Assembly: GCF_003628535.1 (NCBI RefSeq)
Contig: NZ_RBCI01000001.1
Coordinates: 62,001-126,000 of the forward strand
DNA length: 64,000 nucleotides
Source: Flavisolibacter nicotianae
Lineage (GTDB): Bacteria > Bacteroidota > Bacteroidia > Chitinophagales > Chitinophagaceae
Direction: 5' to 3'
Shown: positions 35,146 to 43,569 of the stretch, one piece after another
Layout of the letters: each line of letters opens with the position of its first letter
Position numbering within the stretch: position 1 is the first letter of the stretch
The notes under the pieces: model-generated
The model's input: the letters and a program-made list of their open reading frames with translations, nothing else
Databases searched by the model: none
What the model was told of the DNA's origin: nothing
Position numbers and translations under genes: made by a program

Positions 35146-35679
35146 ATGATTAAGAAACTGGCAATTTTCTGTGGCAGCAAAACGGGCAGGAATGAATTGT
35201 TCGAACAGGACGCAGTGGCACTGGCCGGAATTTTAGCACAGGAAAAGATTGAACTGATCTACGGAGGAGGCAAAAGCGGGCTGATGGGAGTCGTGGCTGA
35301 TACGGTGATGAAAAGCGGCGGCATCGTGCGTGGCGTTATTCCGCAGGTGCTGGTCGAATGGGAACACCAGCACGATGCGATCAGCGAGTTGTTTGTGGTG
35401 GAGGACATGCATGTGCGCAAACGCAAGCTCTATGAACTGTGCGATGGCGCTGTCATTCTCCCCGGCGGGTTCGGAACGCTGGACGAACTTTTTGAGATCC
35501 TGACCTGGAACCAGCTTGCCATTCACGATAAAAAAATCTTTATCCTGAACACGGGCGGCTTTTACAACCACCTGTTTGCGCACATGCAAACGATGAGCGA
35601 AGAAGGTTTCCTCTATGGAAAACTGGAGGAAAAACTGATTCTGCTAAATACCCCTTCAGACCTGCTGCAACATTTGTAA
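35146..35679 (+). CDS. LOG-family protein (TIGR00730, nucleotide-sugar hydrolase fold)
   Basis: A 177-residue Rossmann-fold protein of the LOG family, once called lysine decarboxylase-like. The diagnostic motif is PGGFGTLDE, preceded by GGGKSGLMGVVAD. Characterised members cleave nucleoside 5'-monophosphates to free base and ribose phosphate, including cytokinin activation in plants; a bacterial role in nucleotide salvage is likely. The ATG at 35146 is chosen because it begins MIKKLAIFCGSKTG, the typical N-terminus, and has a promoter 20 bases upstream. It converges on treZ with only about 20 bases between stop codons. Confidence 0.9.
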   Translation: MIKKLAIFCGSKTGRNELFEQDAVALAGILAQEKIELIYGGGKSGLMGVVADTVMKSGGIVRGVIPQVLVEWEHQHDAISELFVVEDMHVRKRKLYELCDGAVILPGGFGTLDELFEILTWNQLAIHDKKIFILNTGGFYNHLFAHMQTMSEEGFLYGKLEEKLILLNTPSDLLQHL

Positions 35680-35700
35680 AAACGCAGCGCAAAAAAGGTG

Positions 35701-37554
35701 CTAGGAAGACAACACTTCGTACACAAGAACAGACCATGGCTCAAGGGAAATCGTTTCGCCTGGCTGCAGGGTTTCTGGTCCGGCTGTATGACCAGCTTCC
35801 TGCAACTGCCACGACGCATCTCTTGAGTCGAGTTTTTTTACCGCCGTTTGCAATGTAATTGGCAGGGCGTACAAAAGTGGTTTGGCAGAAAGATTGAACA
35901 AACAAAAAAGGTTTTCGGTGCCGGCCACGCTTTGCCGTTGCAAAACAAATCCCCGCTCTTCCAACACATCGACCGCAACGCTGTCCTTGTTGAAATTTTT
36001 CAGTGCAGGATGTTCCCGTCGCAATTTCAGCAAGGCCGCATACCACTGCAGCACCACGCGGTGGTGTCCTTTGGCCCGTTCCTCCCACCGCAGTTTGGAG
36101 TCGTTGAATGTTTGCTCCGCCTGTGGATCGGGTGGCTCGGTGGTAAATCCATAGTCTTTGAATTCTTCTTTCCGCCCCTTGCGGACTGCTTTTACCAGGT
36201 CGGGATCGGAATGCGAGACAAAATAAAAAAACGGGCTGTCGTCGGCATATTCCTCTCCCATGAACAACAGGGGAATATAGGGCGAAAGAAGGATCGCGGC
36301 GGCGGCCAGCTTCACCCGTTCACCATCCACCAGCATGCACAAACGCTCACCGTTCACCCGGTTGCCTACCTGGTCGTGATTTTGGTTGAACACAACAAAT
36401 TTCTCCCCCGGAACGCCGGCTGAAGACGCACCATGTTTGCGCTTGCGAAATTTGACCCACTCACCGCTGTGTACAAAACCATCCTTGTAGGCCTTGGCCA
36501 CCTGTGGCAGTGAGCCAAAATCATAATAGCGGTCCTTGTCCTCTTCGTTCAGCAACACATACAGGGCATGGTGGAAATCATCGAGCCATTGCGCCGAGAA
36601 ACCGTAACCGCCGTCCGCCGGATCTTTTACCACCCGAGGGCTGTTCAGGTCACTTTCTGCTATCAGGTGAAACGGACGACCTAGCTCAATTTCTTTTTCC
36701 CTGATCTTCTGGTGCACCAGTTCCCAAAAATGGACGGCGCCGTTGTCGTAAACCGCGTGGATAGCATCGCAACGAAGGCCATCGAGATGAAACTGTTCGA
36801 ACCAGTAAACGGCATTGCCGGCAAAATATGCCCTTACCCCGTCGCTCCATTCGCCGTCAAAGTTGATGGCATCACCCCAGGGTGTGCAGTAACGGTTGGT
36901 GAAATAGGGACCGAACGATGAAAAATAATTTCCTTCCGGGCCCAGGTGGTTGTACACGACATCAAGAAAAACCGCAATGCCTTTTTGATGACAGGCATCC
37001 ACCAGTTTTTTTAATCCATCCGGACCGCCGTAAGAGTGTTGCACCGCATAGGGAAACACGCCGTCATACCCCCAGTTACGGCATCCGGGAAACTGCGCCA
37101 CCGGCATCAGTTCCAGTGCATTGATGCCAAGTGCTTTTAATTCGTCGAGCCTTGGTATCATCGCCTCAAATGTTCCCTCGGTTGTAAAGGTGCCCACATG
37201 CACTTCGTAAAGAACAAGATCTTCCATCGGCAGGCCTTGCCAGTCCGCGTCGTGCCAGGCAAAGGCCGCATGATCCACAACTTGCGAAGGACCGTGTACG
37301 CCGTCGGGCTGAAAACCGGAAGCCAGATCGGGAAAATCTCCTTCGTCATCAGGACGAAAAAAGTAACGGGCATCCGGTGGCAGGTCCGTAACCGAGACTC
37401 GCCAATAGCCCTGCTCGTCTTTTGTCATTGCCTGGTTCTCATCGGTTGGATAGACGAGATGAAGAATCATGCTTTCCTTAAGCGGTGCCCACACGGTAAA
37501 ATCGGTGCGGTTATCTTTTCTTACAGAAAAAAGCGGTGGCGTTGTTTCGTTCAC
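35701..37554 (-). CDS. treZ: Malto-oligosyltrehalose trehalohydrolase TreZ (GH13)
   Basis: Releases trehalose from maltooligosyl-trehalose, the second step of the TreY-TreZ route from glycogen. The 617-residue protein has an N-terminal beta domain (about 1-95, FTVWAPLKESM), a GH13 barrel with catalytic Asp263 (HLDGLRCDAIH), Glu300 (HLIAESDLNSP) and Asp394 (NQNHDQVGNR), and a C-terminal beta domain. The start is uncertain: a GTG at 37554 is used, while the frame extends to a TTG at 37584; no ATG is available. TreY is not in the window, so the substrate may be supplied by a gene elsewhere. An alpha-glucosidase lies just upstream. Confidence 0.87.
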   Translation of the reverse strand: MNETTPPLFSVRKDNRTDFTVWAPLKESMILHLVYPTDENQAMTKDEQGYWRVSVTDLPPDARYFFRPDDEGDFPDLASGFQPDGVHGPSQVVDHAAFAWHDADWQGLPMEDLVLYEVHVGTFTTEGTFEAMIPRLDELKALGINALELMPVAQFPGCRNWGYDGVFPYAVQHSYGGPDGLKKLVDACHQKGIAVFLDVVYNHLGPEGNYFSSFGPYFTNRYCTPWGDAINFDGEWSDGVRAYFAGNAVYWFEQFHLDGLRCDAIHAVYDNGAVHFWELVHQKIREKEIELGRPFHLIAESDLNSPRVVKDPADGGYGFSAQWLDDFHHALYVLLNEEDKDRYYDFGSLPQVAKAYKDGFVHSGEWVKFRKRKHGASSAGVPGEKFVVFNQNHDQVGNRVNGERLCMLVDGERVKLAAAAILLSPYIPLLFMGEEYADDSPFFYFVSHSDPDLVKAVRKGRKEEFKDYGFTTEPPDPQAEQTFNDSKLRWEERAKGHHRVVLQWYAALLKLRREHPALKNFNKDSVAVDVLEERGFVLQRQSVAGTENLFCLFNLSAKPLLYALPITLQTAVKKLDSRDASWQLQEAGHTAGPETLQPGETISLEPWSVLVYEVLSS

Positions 37555-37662
37555 AAACAGGGTTATTTTAAAAATATCCGTCAAAAAATTCTCCCGGAGA
37601 TATCATCTTGAAATGACATTTCCTGTTGCACGTGCTGCCGATCATTTTCAAGGCCCGGCGTA

Positions 37663-39267
37663 TCATGTGTCGAGAGCGACAATAATCCCCTCGTCACCAC
37701 CGAGATTGATCCGTTCGGATACGACTGTCCCTTCCAGTTCCATAGACGTGGACAAAACAACTGTTCCACTGACGTGACGGTGCTGGATATGCAGGTAACA
37801 AGGCCGGTGGCTCATGTTTAACACCACTAAAAACGATTTGGCAGAAGGTGCTTCGCGAATAAAGGCCATGGCCTGGTGATCTGCATAAACCGGGCTGAAC
37901 GTACCTGTCATCAGTGCAGGTTCGCCCTGGCGGAGTTCAATGAGTCGCCGGTAAAGCGCCAGATGCGAGTAAGGATCGTCTTTCTGCTTTTCCACGTTCG
38001 TACGTTTAAAGGCTGCGTTTAGCCGAAGCCAGGGCCTTGCTGTAGAGAAGCCAGCCCAATCGCTCCTGTCCCACTGCATGGGTGTTCGCGACGGATCGCG
38101 ACTGAGATTCTTGTCGGGCATGTTCAGCCCCTGCGGATCCTGCACTTCGTTGGGTGGAATTGGAACATCGACCATCCCGATTTCATCGCCGTAATAAATC
38201 GTCGGCGTGCCGCGCAGTGTCAGCAAAAGCATGGCGGCAATTTTCGACTGCTGAAGGCCGACACGGCTGGTAATCCGGGGCTGGTCGTGGTTACCCAAAA
38301 CCCAGTTGGGCCAGGCACCGGCGGGCAATGCACCTTCGTATTCGGCAATTGCCCCCGCGATAAGCAAAGGTTCCCACGGAATGTTCAACAGCATGAAATT
38401 AAAGGGCAGGTGGGCGCCATTGTTTTGCGGACCGTAATACGTGATCAGTTTGTGAATGGGCAGGTAAATCTCGCCAATCATCATCCTGTCGCTGTACCCG
38501 TCGAGCACCCGGCGCATTTGCTGAACGATATCGTGTACTTCGGGTTGATCCGTGGAGTAAACCGGGAACAGTTTCTCGTAGGTTGCCTGGTGCGACTGGT
38601 AAGATGGGTTGATTGGATTATCGCGAAACTGGCCATCCTTGATCATATGCCACATTACATCCACCCGGAAACCATCCACGCCTTTATCCAGCCAAAATTT
38701 CATCACGTCGAACATGGCTTTTTGGACCTCCGGATTGCGCCAGTTCAGGTCGGGCTGCTCTTTGAGAAAAGCATGGTAGTAATACTGACCTGTCGCCTCA
38801 TCCCACTCCCAGCCGCTGCCGCCAAAAACAGACAGCCAGTTGTTGGGCGGAGTACCGTCGTCACAGGCATCTTTCCAAATGTACCAGTCACGTTTGGGAT
38901 TGTCGCGGGAAGAACGGGATTCTAAAAACCAGGGGTGCTGATCGGAGGTGTGATTCGGCACAAGATCCAAAATCAGTTTCATGCCCCGTGCATGCACCTG
39001 CCGGAGCAATTCGTCGAAATCCGGCATCGAACCAAAGATGGGATGAATGCCTGTATAGTCGGCGATGTCGTATCCAAAATCGGCCATAGGCGAAGGATAG
39101 ATGGGCGATATCCAGATACCGTCGACGCCCAGCCACTGCAGGTAATCCAGCCGCTGCAGGATGCCCTTTAAATCGCCAATGCCATCTGCATTGCTATCCT
39201 GAAACGAACGGGGGTAAATCTGGTAGAGAATGCCTGTCTGCCACCAGGGATATGTTTGTTTTTCCAC
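37663..39267 (-). CDS. GH13 alpha-glucosidase
   Basis: A 534-residue cytoplasmic alpha-glucosidase or oligo-1,6-glucosidase of GH13. It has the (beta/alpha)8 barrel from GILYQIYPRSFQD, with nucleophile Asp203 (GVDGFRVDV), acid/base Glu266 (MMIGEIYLP) and transition-state Asp328 (GNHDQPR), and a small C-terminal beta domain. Substrate is probably a short malto- or isomalto-oligosaccharide, or trehalose-related sugar. Translation begins at GTG 39267; no ATG lies nearby. treZ begins about 110 bases downstream on the same strand, suggesting shared use in glycogen or trehalose turnover. Confidence 0.88.
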   Translation of the reverse strand: MEKQTYPWWQTGILYQIYPRSFQDSNADGIGDLKGILQRLDYLQWLGVDGIWISPIYPSPMADFGYDIADYTGIHPIFGSMPDFDELLRQVHARGMKLILDLVPNHTSDQHPWFLESRSSRDNPKRDWYIWKDACDDGTPPNNWLSVFGGSGWEWDEATGQYYYHAFLKEQPDLNWRNPEVQKAMFDVMKFWLDKGVDGFRVDVMWHMIKDGQFRDNPINPSYQSHQATYEKLFPVYSTDQPEVHDIVQQMRRVLDGYSDRMMIGEIYLPIHKLITYYGPQNNGAHLPFNFMLLNIPWEPLLIAGAIAEYEGALPAGAWPNWVLGNHDQPRITSRVGLQQSKIAAMLLLTLRGTPTIYYGDEIGMVDVPIPPNEVQDPQGLNMPDKNLSRDPSRTPMQWDRSDWAGFSTARPWLRLNAAFKRTNVEKQKDDPYSHLALYRRLIELRQGEPALMTGTFSPVYADHQAMAFIREAPSAKSFLVVLNMSHRPCYLHIQHRHVSGTVVLSTSMELEGTVVSERINLGGDEGIIVALDT

Positions 39268-39299
39268 GATGTTTTTGTCTTAGTTGTGTGAACGAACGG

Positions 39300-39320
39300 A
39301 TGTCTTGTCAATGAAGACAT
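39300..39320. repeat. Hairpin upstream of the alpha-glucosidase
   Basis: ATGTCTT (39300-39306) and AAGACAT (39314-39320) form a perfect 7-base-pair stem 33 bases before the GTG start of the alpha-glucosidase. It could be an operator or an mRNA leader structure. The rest of 39268-39444 shows no gene. Confidence 0.4.
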
Positions 39321-39444
39321 ACCTGCATGCTTCCGTAAAATTTATGCCAAGCCAAAGCGGTCACGGCACCTGGCGGGATTGCCGGTTTGTGCAAACAGGA
39401 TCGCCGAAGAGATGGAAATATTGGGAAAAGACCAGATCAGCGAT

Positions 39445-39687
39445 TTACAGTTTACTTTCTCTCTTTGTCGTATCGTCTGCTTCGGCCTGATCGTTTGCAT
39501 CGGGCAGGTCTTCGATATTACCCGCTTCTCGCAGGTAGGTTTCTGCCTCTTTGCCCAAAAGTTGTGATCTCCCGGGAGACGCAAAATTGTTTTCCTGCGG
39601 TGAAGGATTGCTGGCATTCCCGGTAGGAGCCGAAAGATTGTTCTCGTTTTGATTCGCCGGGGAATTATTGGTTTGCTCTGCGGGCAT
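39445..39687 (-). CDS. Hypothetical small polar protein
   Basis: An 80-residue, highly hydrophilic protein from an ATG at 39687. The first half is rich in Asn, Pro, Ser and Gln (low complexity), and the second half is an acidic helix-prone stretch, LLGKEAETYLREAGNIEDLPD, broken here only by its length limit, ending in a charged tail. There is no signal peptide, membrane segment or known domain. It lies between mnmE and the alpha-glucosidase on the same strand. I cannot assign a function; coding is supported by composition and by the second half looking like a conserved small-protein motif. Confidence 0.5.
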   Translation of the reverse strand: MPAEQTNNSPANQNENNLSAPTGNASNPSPQENNFASPGRSQLLGKEAETYLREAGNIEDLPDANDQAEADDTTKRESKL

Positions 39688-39781
39688 AGCACTGCGTTTG
39701 GTAAATGCCGGTAAATTCTATGCCATCAATCGACATCCAGGCAAACTACCTTGTGGTTTGCCTTCGCCTCTGTGAAAAAGA

Positions 39782-41167
39782 TTATTTTCCGATACAAAAC
39801 TTACTGAACACGTAATCCAGCAAGTCGTCGTTCGACACCTCGCCGGTGATCAAACCCAGGTAGTGCAGGCAACGCCGGATATCCAGTGCGAGCAAATCAC
39901 CCGGAATATTGTTCACCAGGCCTTCCGCAACATCGGTCAAAGACGTGTAGACCTCCTGCAGTGCATGGTAATGCCGGGCATTGGTAACGATCACACTTTC
40001 GTTTTTTACTTTATCGTGCAACACGGTATCCACCATTCGTTCTTTCAATACTTCGAGGTGCAAACCCGATCTGGCGGAGACAAACAGGATACCGGCCACG
40101 TGAAGGAATTTTTGCCGCACGTCCGCTTCATCCAGCAGGTCCACTTTATTGGCCACCAGCAACGGGTGAATGGCCTGTGCCTGCATGTCGGCCACGGTCT
40201 TCTCCAATTCAGCCGGCGGGGTTTCGTTGACATCGAACAGGTAGAGCACCACATCCGCCTGTTTCATTTTTTCAAGGCTTCGTTCGATGCCAACTGATTC
40301 GATGACATCAGCGGCGTGGGCACGGATACCGGCCGTATCAATCAAACGGAACAGAATTCCATCAATATTGATCACTTCCTCGATCGTGTCTCTCGTCGTG
40401 CCGGGTATTTCGCTGACGATTGCTCTTTCTTCATTCAGCAAGGCATTCAGCAAGGTCGATTTACCAGCGTTGGGTTTTCCAATGATGGCAACACTTACAC
40501 CGTTTTTGATCACGTTGCCCAACTGGAATGATTGCAGCAAAAGCTGCGTATGGTTCCGTGCATTGTGCACAAGGTTTCGCAACTGTGAGCGATCAGCAAA
40601 CTCGACGTCTTCCTGCGAAAAATCCAGCTCCAGTTCAATTAATGCCGAAAACCGGACCAGTTGTTCACGCAGCTCTTTCAGCGAATGCGAAAAGCCTCCG
40701 CGAATATTGTTCAACGCCGTCCGGTGCGAGGCTTCCGTATTGCTGGCAATCAGATCGGCAACGGCTTCTGCCTGGGTAAGATCCAGCTTTCCATTCAGGA
40801 ATGCACGCTGGGTAAATTCGCCGGGCTTGGCCAGCCGTGCACCGGTTTGCAGGCAGGCCTGGATGACCTGCTGGTGGATAAACGGCGAGCCGTGGCAACT
40901 GATCTCCACGATGTCTTCGCCGGTATACGAGCGGGGCGATTTGTAGAGCGAAACCACCACTTCGTCCAGTGTTTGTTCCTGGCTGCGCAGGTAACCCACA
41001 TGCAGGGTATGCGAGGGTTGTGCGTGCAGGTCTTTCGAGGGGAACAGCGCATTCACCACGTCGATTGCCTTGTTGCCGCTCAGACGAATGATTCCCAAAG
41101 CGCCAATGCCTGGCGGCGTAGCCAGGGCTACAATCGTATCGTCCCATCCGGAAAGGTGTAAACTCAT
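39782..41167 (-). CDS. mnmE: tRNA modification GTPase MnmE (TrmE)
   Basis: With MnmG, MnmE makes the 5-carboxymethylaminomethyl group on wobble uridine 34 of certain tRNAs. The 461-residue protein has the N-terminal tetrahydrofolate-binding domain (from DTIVALATPPGIGALGIIRLSG), a helical domain, the inserted G domain with G1 GKPNAGKST, G3 DTAGI and G4 NKVD, and the obligatory C-terminal CIGK with the catalytic cysteine. The ATG at 41167 is used; an in-frame longer start lies inside the promoter. A TACTTTTG element ends four bases before this ATG. Monocistronic. Confidence 0.97.
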   Translation of the reverse strand: MSLHLSGWDDTIVALATPPGIGALGIIRLSGNKAIDVVNALFPSKDLHAQPSHTLHVGYLRSQEQTLDEVVVSLYKSPRSYTGEDIVEISCHGSPFIHQQVIQACLQTGARLAKPGEFTQRAFLNGKLDLTQAEAVADLIASNTEASHRTALNNIRGGFSHSLKELREQLVRFSALIELELDFSQEDVEFADRSQLRNLVHNARNHTQLLLQSFQLGNVIKNGVSVAIIGKPNAGKSTLLNALLNEERAIVSEIPGTTRDTIEEVINIDGILFRLIDTAGIRAHAADVIESVGIERSLEKMKQADVVLYLFDVNETPPAELEKTVADMQAQAIHPLLVANKVDLLDEADVRQKFLHVAGILFVSARSGLHLEVLKERMVDTVLHDKVKNESVIVTNARHYHALQEVYTSLTDVAEGLVNNIPGDLLALDIRRCLHYLGLITGEVSNDDLLDYVFSKFCIGK

Positions 41168-41171
41168 GGGC

Positions 41172-41199
41172 CAAAAGTAAGAAAGGACAGAGAGACCAA
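41172..41199 (-). promoter_or_regulatory. mnmE promoter, nearly leaderless
   Basis: On the minus strand TTG (41199-41197), a 17-base spacer and TACTTTTG (41179-41172) match the Bacteroidota promoter. The -7 box ends only four bases before the ATG at 41167, implying a leaderless transcript. Confidence 0.65.
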
Positions 41200-41294
41200 C
41201 GGGCAACAAGCAATGGACAAATGATTAAGGACACCGCATGAACAAAGCTTTTCTTACAATGCAACAATCCATTTGGTTGCCGTTTGCCAATAAA

Positions 41295-41319
41295 AAACCC
41301 CCGCCGGAGGCAGGGGTTT
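41295..41319 (-). terminator. Terminator of the exb-tonB operon
   Basis: AAACCCC and GCC on the left pair with GGC and GGGGTTT on the right with one mismatch and a 3-base loop. On the minus strand a T run (complement of 41292-41297) follows. It lies just after the tonB stop at 41340. Confidence 0.75.
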
Positions 41320-41339
41320 CGTCATTCGTATGAAAAAGC

Positions 41340-42173
41340 TTATTGTTCCTGGATTACAAATGTAATTGGCTGTGTGTGGTAGGAACGCACCTTGCGGCCG
41401 TTCTGCTCACCCGGGCTCCATTTCGGACCCCTCTTTACCACTTCTACGGCACCTTGTGCCAGACCGCTACCCGGATCGTTCAGGGCTCTTACATCGGTGA
41501 TGCTACCGTCTTTTTCCACGAGGAAGCGAACGTTAACGGTATAGGTACCGGGGTTCATGCCAGATGACGCAGCATCTTCAATGTAACGCTGCAATTGGCT
41601 TTCCAGGTGACGGCGCCATTGCGCCACGTTCACGCTGGCTTCGATTTCCACCTTTTCAAATACCTTGTTCTCGTCTTCCACGGGTTTGGTTTCAACCACC
41701 TGCGTACCCTTGTCCACTACCGGGGGCGCATTCAACAGACCTTCGTCTTTCGCACCTTCCTGGCTTTTCTCGGCTACCTGCACCTCCTCCAGTTTCTCAA
41801 TCGGCGGAATTTCTTCCTGCCTTACTTCTTCGTCTTTCTTGATCACCGGTGGTGTAAACTTCGCCGTTTCCAGTTGCGGTGGCGGTGGAGCTTTTGGTGG
41901 CGGTGGTGGTGGCGGTGGTGGCGGCGGTGCTTCTTCCTGGATGTTTTGCACCACAACATCACGCACTTCTACCGTATCGTCTTTCTTCGAAGCCAGCGCA
42001 CTCGACAGAAATGAAGCCAATACGATAGCCAACCCAATACCAGCAGTAATCACAAGCGCCAGTGTAATGCGCTTATTGTACTTTCTTCGCAACTCGTAGG
42101 CACCGTAATCTTTGTTCCGGTCCTCGAAAAGCAAATCCAGCAGATCGGCCTGTAAAATTTTATTTGCTTCCAT
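41340..42173 (-). CDS. tonB: Energy transducer TonB
   Basis: TonB links the proton motive force, harvested by ExbB-ExbD, to outer membrane receptors. The 277-residue protein has a cytoplasmic N-terminus (EANKILQADLLDLLFEDRNK), one membrane helix (about 37-58), a proline-rich periplasmic linker with a run of eleven prolines (83-93), a Glu/Val-rich stretch, and the C-terminal TonB domain (about 190-277). The ATG at 42173 gives the N-terminus usual in this phylum; the frame runs 15 codons further upstream. It is the last gene of the exbB-exbD-exbD-tonB operon, with a hairpin in the spacer before it. Confidence 0.95.
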   Translation of the reverse strand: MEANKILQADLLDLLFEDRNKDYGAYELRRKYNKRITLALVITAGIGLAIVLASFLSSALASKKDDTVEVRDVVVQNIQEEAPPPPPPPPPPPKAPPPPQLETAKFTPPVIKKDEEVRQEEIPPIEKLEEVQVAEKSQEGAKDEGLLNAPPVVDKGTQVVETKPVEDENKVFEKVEIEASVNVAQWRRHLESQLQRYIEDAASSGMNPGTYTVNVRFLVEKDGSITDVRALNDPGSGLAQGAVEVVKRGPKWSPGEQNGRKVRSYHTQPITFVIQEQ

Positions 42174-42207
42174 TTTTTCGTTGTTTGTAATTAGATGCGA
42201 CTTACTG

Positions 42208-42227
42208 ACAGTTTCCACAAAAACTGT
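42208..42227 (-). repeat. Hairpin between exbD and tonB
   Basis: ACAGTTT (42208-42214) and AAACTGT (42221-42227) form a perfect 7-base-pair stem with a 6-base loop in the 61-base spacer. No T run follows, so it is more likely to tune mRNA stability or tonB expression than to terminate. Confidence 0.5.
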
Positions 42228-42234
42228 TCAATTT

Positions 42235-42819
42235 TTACTTGACCCCATTGCGTTGTTCGGTCAGTGTAATCGCTTGTTTTTCGGGTTCGGAAATATCAAC
42301 AAGGGCGAAACGCTTGATGTTGTTGATGGTCATTTCATCCAGGATGTCCACCGTGTTTTTATAGGTGGCTTCCGCGTTTGGCTTGATCACCACAACCATG
42401 TCCTTGTCGGCCGAATCCTTTGCGTAACCGAGGCTTCTGCCCAACTGCATGACATCGGTTCTTTTCTTTTGAATGACGTTCCGAATGTCAGCATAGGTGG
42501 TGCTCATGAAATTTGAACCATCCGGCTTCAACTGTCCCTCGTAATAATAAACCCCATTGCTCTTTCCCATCAGGATGGTCAGGGCACCCGATTCTTTTAC
42601 TTCGGTTTGGTTTTCCGGATTCTTTTCATCCTTCGGCATAATCAGGCGCATCGTGGTTGGTGTGCTCATCGTCGCTGTAAAGATGAAGAACGTAATAAGC
42701 AGGAAACCAAGGTCCACCATGGGTGTCATGTCAACACGGGTAGAAAGCTTTTTGGCTTTTTTCACCCCAGGCCCTTTCTTATGGCCACTATCGCCACCGC
42801 CGCTATCTATTGATGCCAT
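42235..42819 (-). CDS. exbD: ExbD/TolR family protein (second copy in operon)
   Basis: Component of the proton-driven ExbB-ExbD motor. The 194-residue protein has a basic cytoplasmic N-terminus, one membrane helix (about 34-52) with the proton-carrying Asp36 in DMTPMVDLGFLL, and a periplasmic domain. It lies 19 bases downstream of another ExbD gene and upstream of tonB. Two different ExbD proteins per operon is the usual Bacteroidota arrangement; they may form a mixed dimer inside the ExbB pentamer. Confidence 0.95.
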   Translation of the reverse strand: MASIDSGGGDSGHKKGPGVKKAKKLSTRVDMTPMVDLGFLLITFFIFTATMSTPTTMRLIMPKDEKNPENQTEVKESGALTILMGKSNGVYYYEGQLKPDGSNFMSTTYADIRNVIQKKRTDVMQLGRSLGYAKDSADKDMVVVIKPNAEATYKNTVDILDEMTINNIKRFALVDISEPEKQAITLTEQRNGVK

Positions 42820-42838
42820 ATAAACTTGTTTTTAGGTG

Positions 42839-43510
42839 TTAAGATTGATCTTCTTTGCCGCCGGCTTCACGGATCTTGTACAATTCGCTTCCCACCGGAA
42901 CGCCTCTCGGATCGGTGATCAGCTTGTATTTAAAGATCTGGTTGAAACGCAGCGCATCAATGACTCCTTTGAACTCAGGATACTTGGCGTTGTTATCGCC
43001 TTTGATCATGATGTCGACCGGGTGTCCCTGGAATGTCTGGCTAACGGCGCTCATCCAGCGGGAAAGCTCGTTATTGGCCGAATCGACAGGGATGCCTTTT
43101 TGCTTTACCTTATCCCATTCGTTAATGGGAAGAGCGAACAGGGCTTTCAATTCGTTCAACGGTGATCCCACCATTGAATTTTTGACAAACTTGTTCATCT
43201 CGTTATCGGAAAGTCCCAGTTTAGCATCGTTATTGAGCCGGCTGATAAAGTCCTTCTTCAAATTTTCATCTTCTTTCTTTGGAAGGTTCACACTCAGGTA
43301 AACCTTACCCGAAGAGTCAAACTGGATCATGATCGCATCTTTTTCTTCCAGCTTTTGCGAAGAAACAGACTTTGGCGTTGTGATCTTCAGTGGCTCCGGT
43401 GGTTTGAACTTGGTTGCCATGATAAAAAAAGACAGGATCAGGAAGGCGACGTCCACAAAGGGCGTCATATCCGTATCCGTGCTTTTTCTTGGCATTTTTA
43501 CACTTGGCAT
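42839..43510 (-). CDS. exbD: ExbD/TolR family protein (first copy in operon)
   Basis: A 223-residue ExbD homologue, distinct in sequence from the next one. It has a short N-terminus, one membrane helix (about 17-33) with the key Asp20 in DMTPFVDVAFLIL, and a longer periplasmic domain than usual, containing an extra helical stretch (about 85-150) before the closing strand region. It sits between exbB and the second exbD. The longer periplasmic part may bind peptidoglycan or a partner, but that is inference. Start at ATG 43510. Confidence 0.94.
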   Translation of the reverse strand: MPSVKMPRKSTDTDMTPFVDVAFLILSFFIMATKFKPPEPLKITTPKSVSSQKLEEKDAIMIQFDSSGKVYLSVNLPKKEDENLKKDFISRLNNDAKLGLSDNEMNKFVKNSMVGSPLNELKALFALPINEWDKVKQKGIPVDSANNELSRWMSAVSQTFQGHPVDIMIKGDNNAKYPEFKGVIDALRFNQIFKYKLITDPRGVPVGSELYKIREAGGKEDQS

Positions 43511-43569
43511 ATCTGAATATTTTGTATTGAGAGAAAAAAGGTTTGTTTATTCCACAAACAGGTCACTTC

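Noticed and set aside
41883-41940. GGC/GGT-rich repeat within tonB
   Set aside because: It encodes the proline-rich periplasmic linker of TonB on the minus strand.
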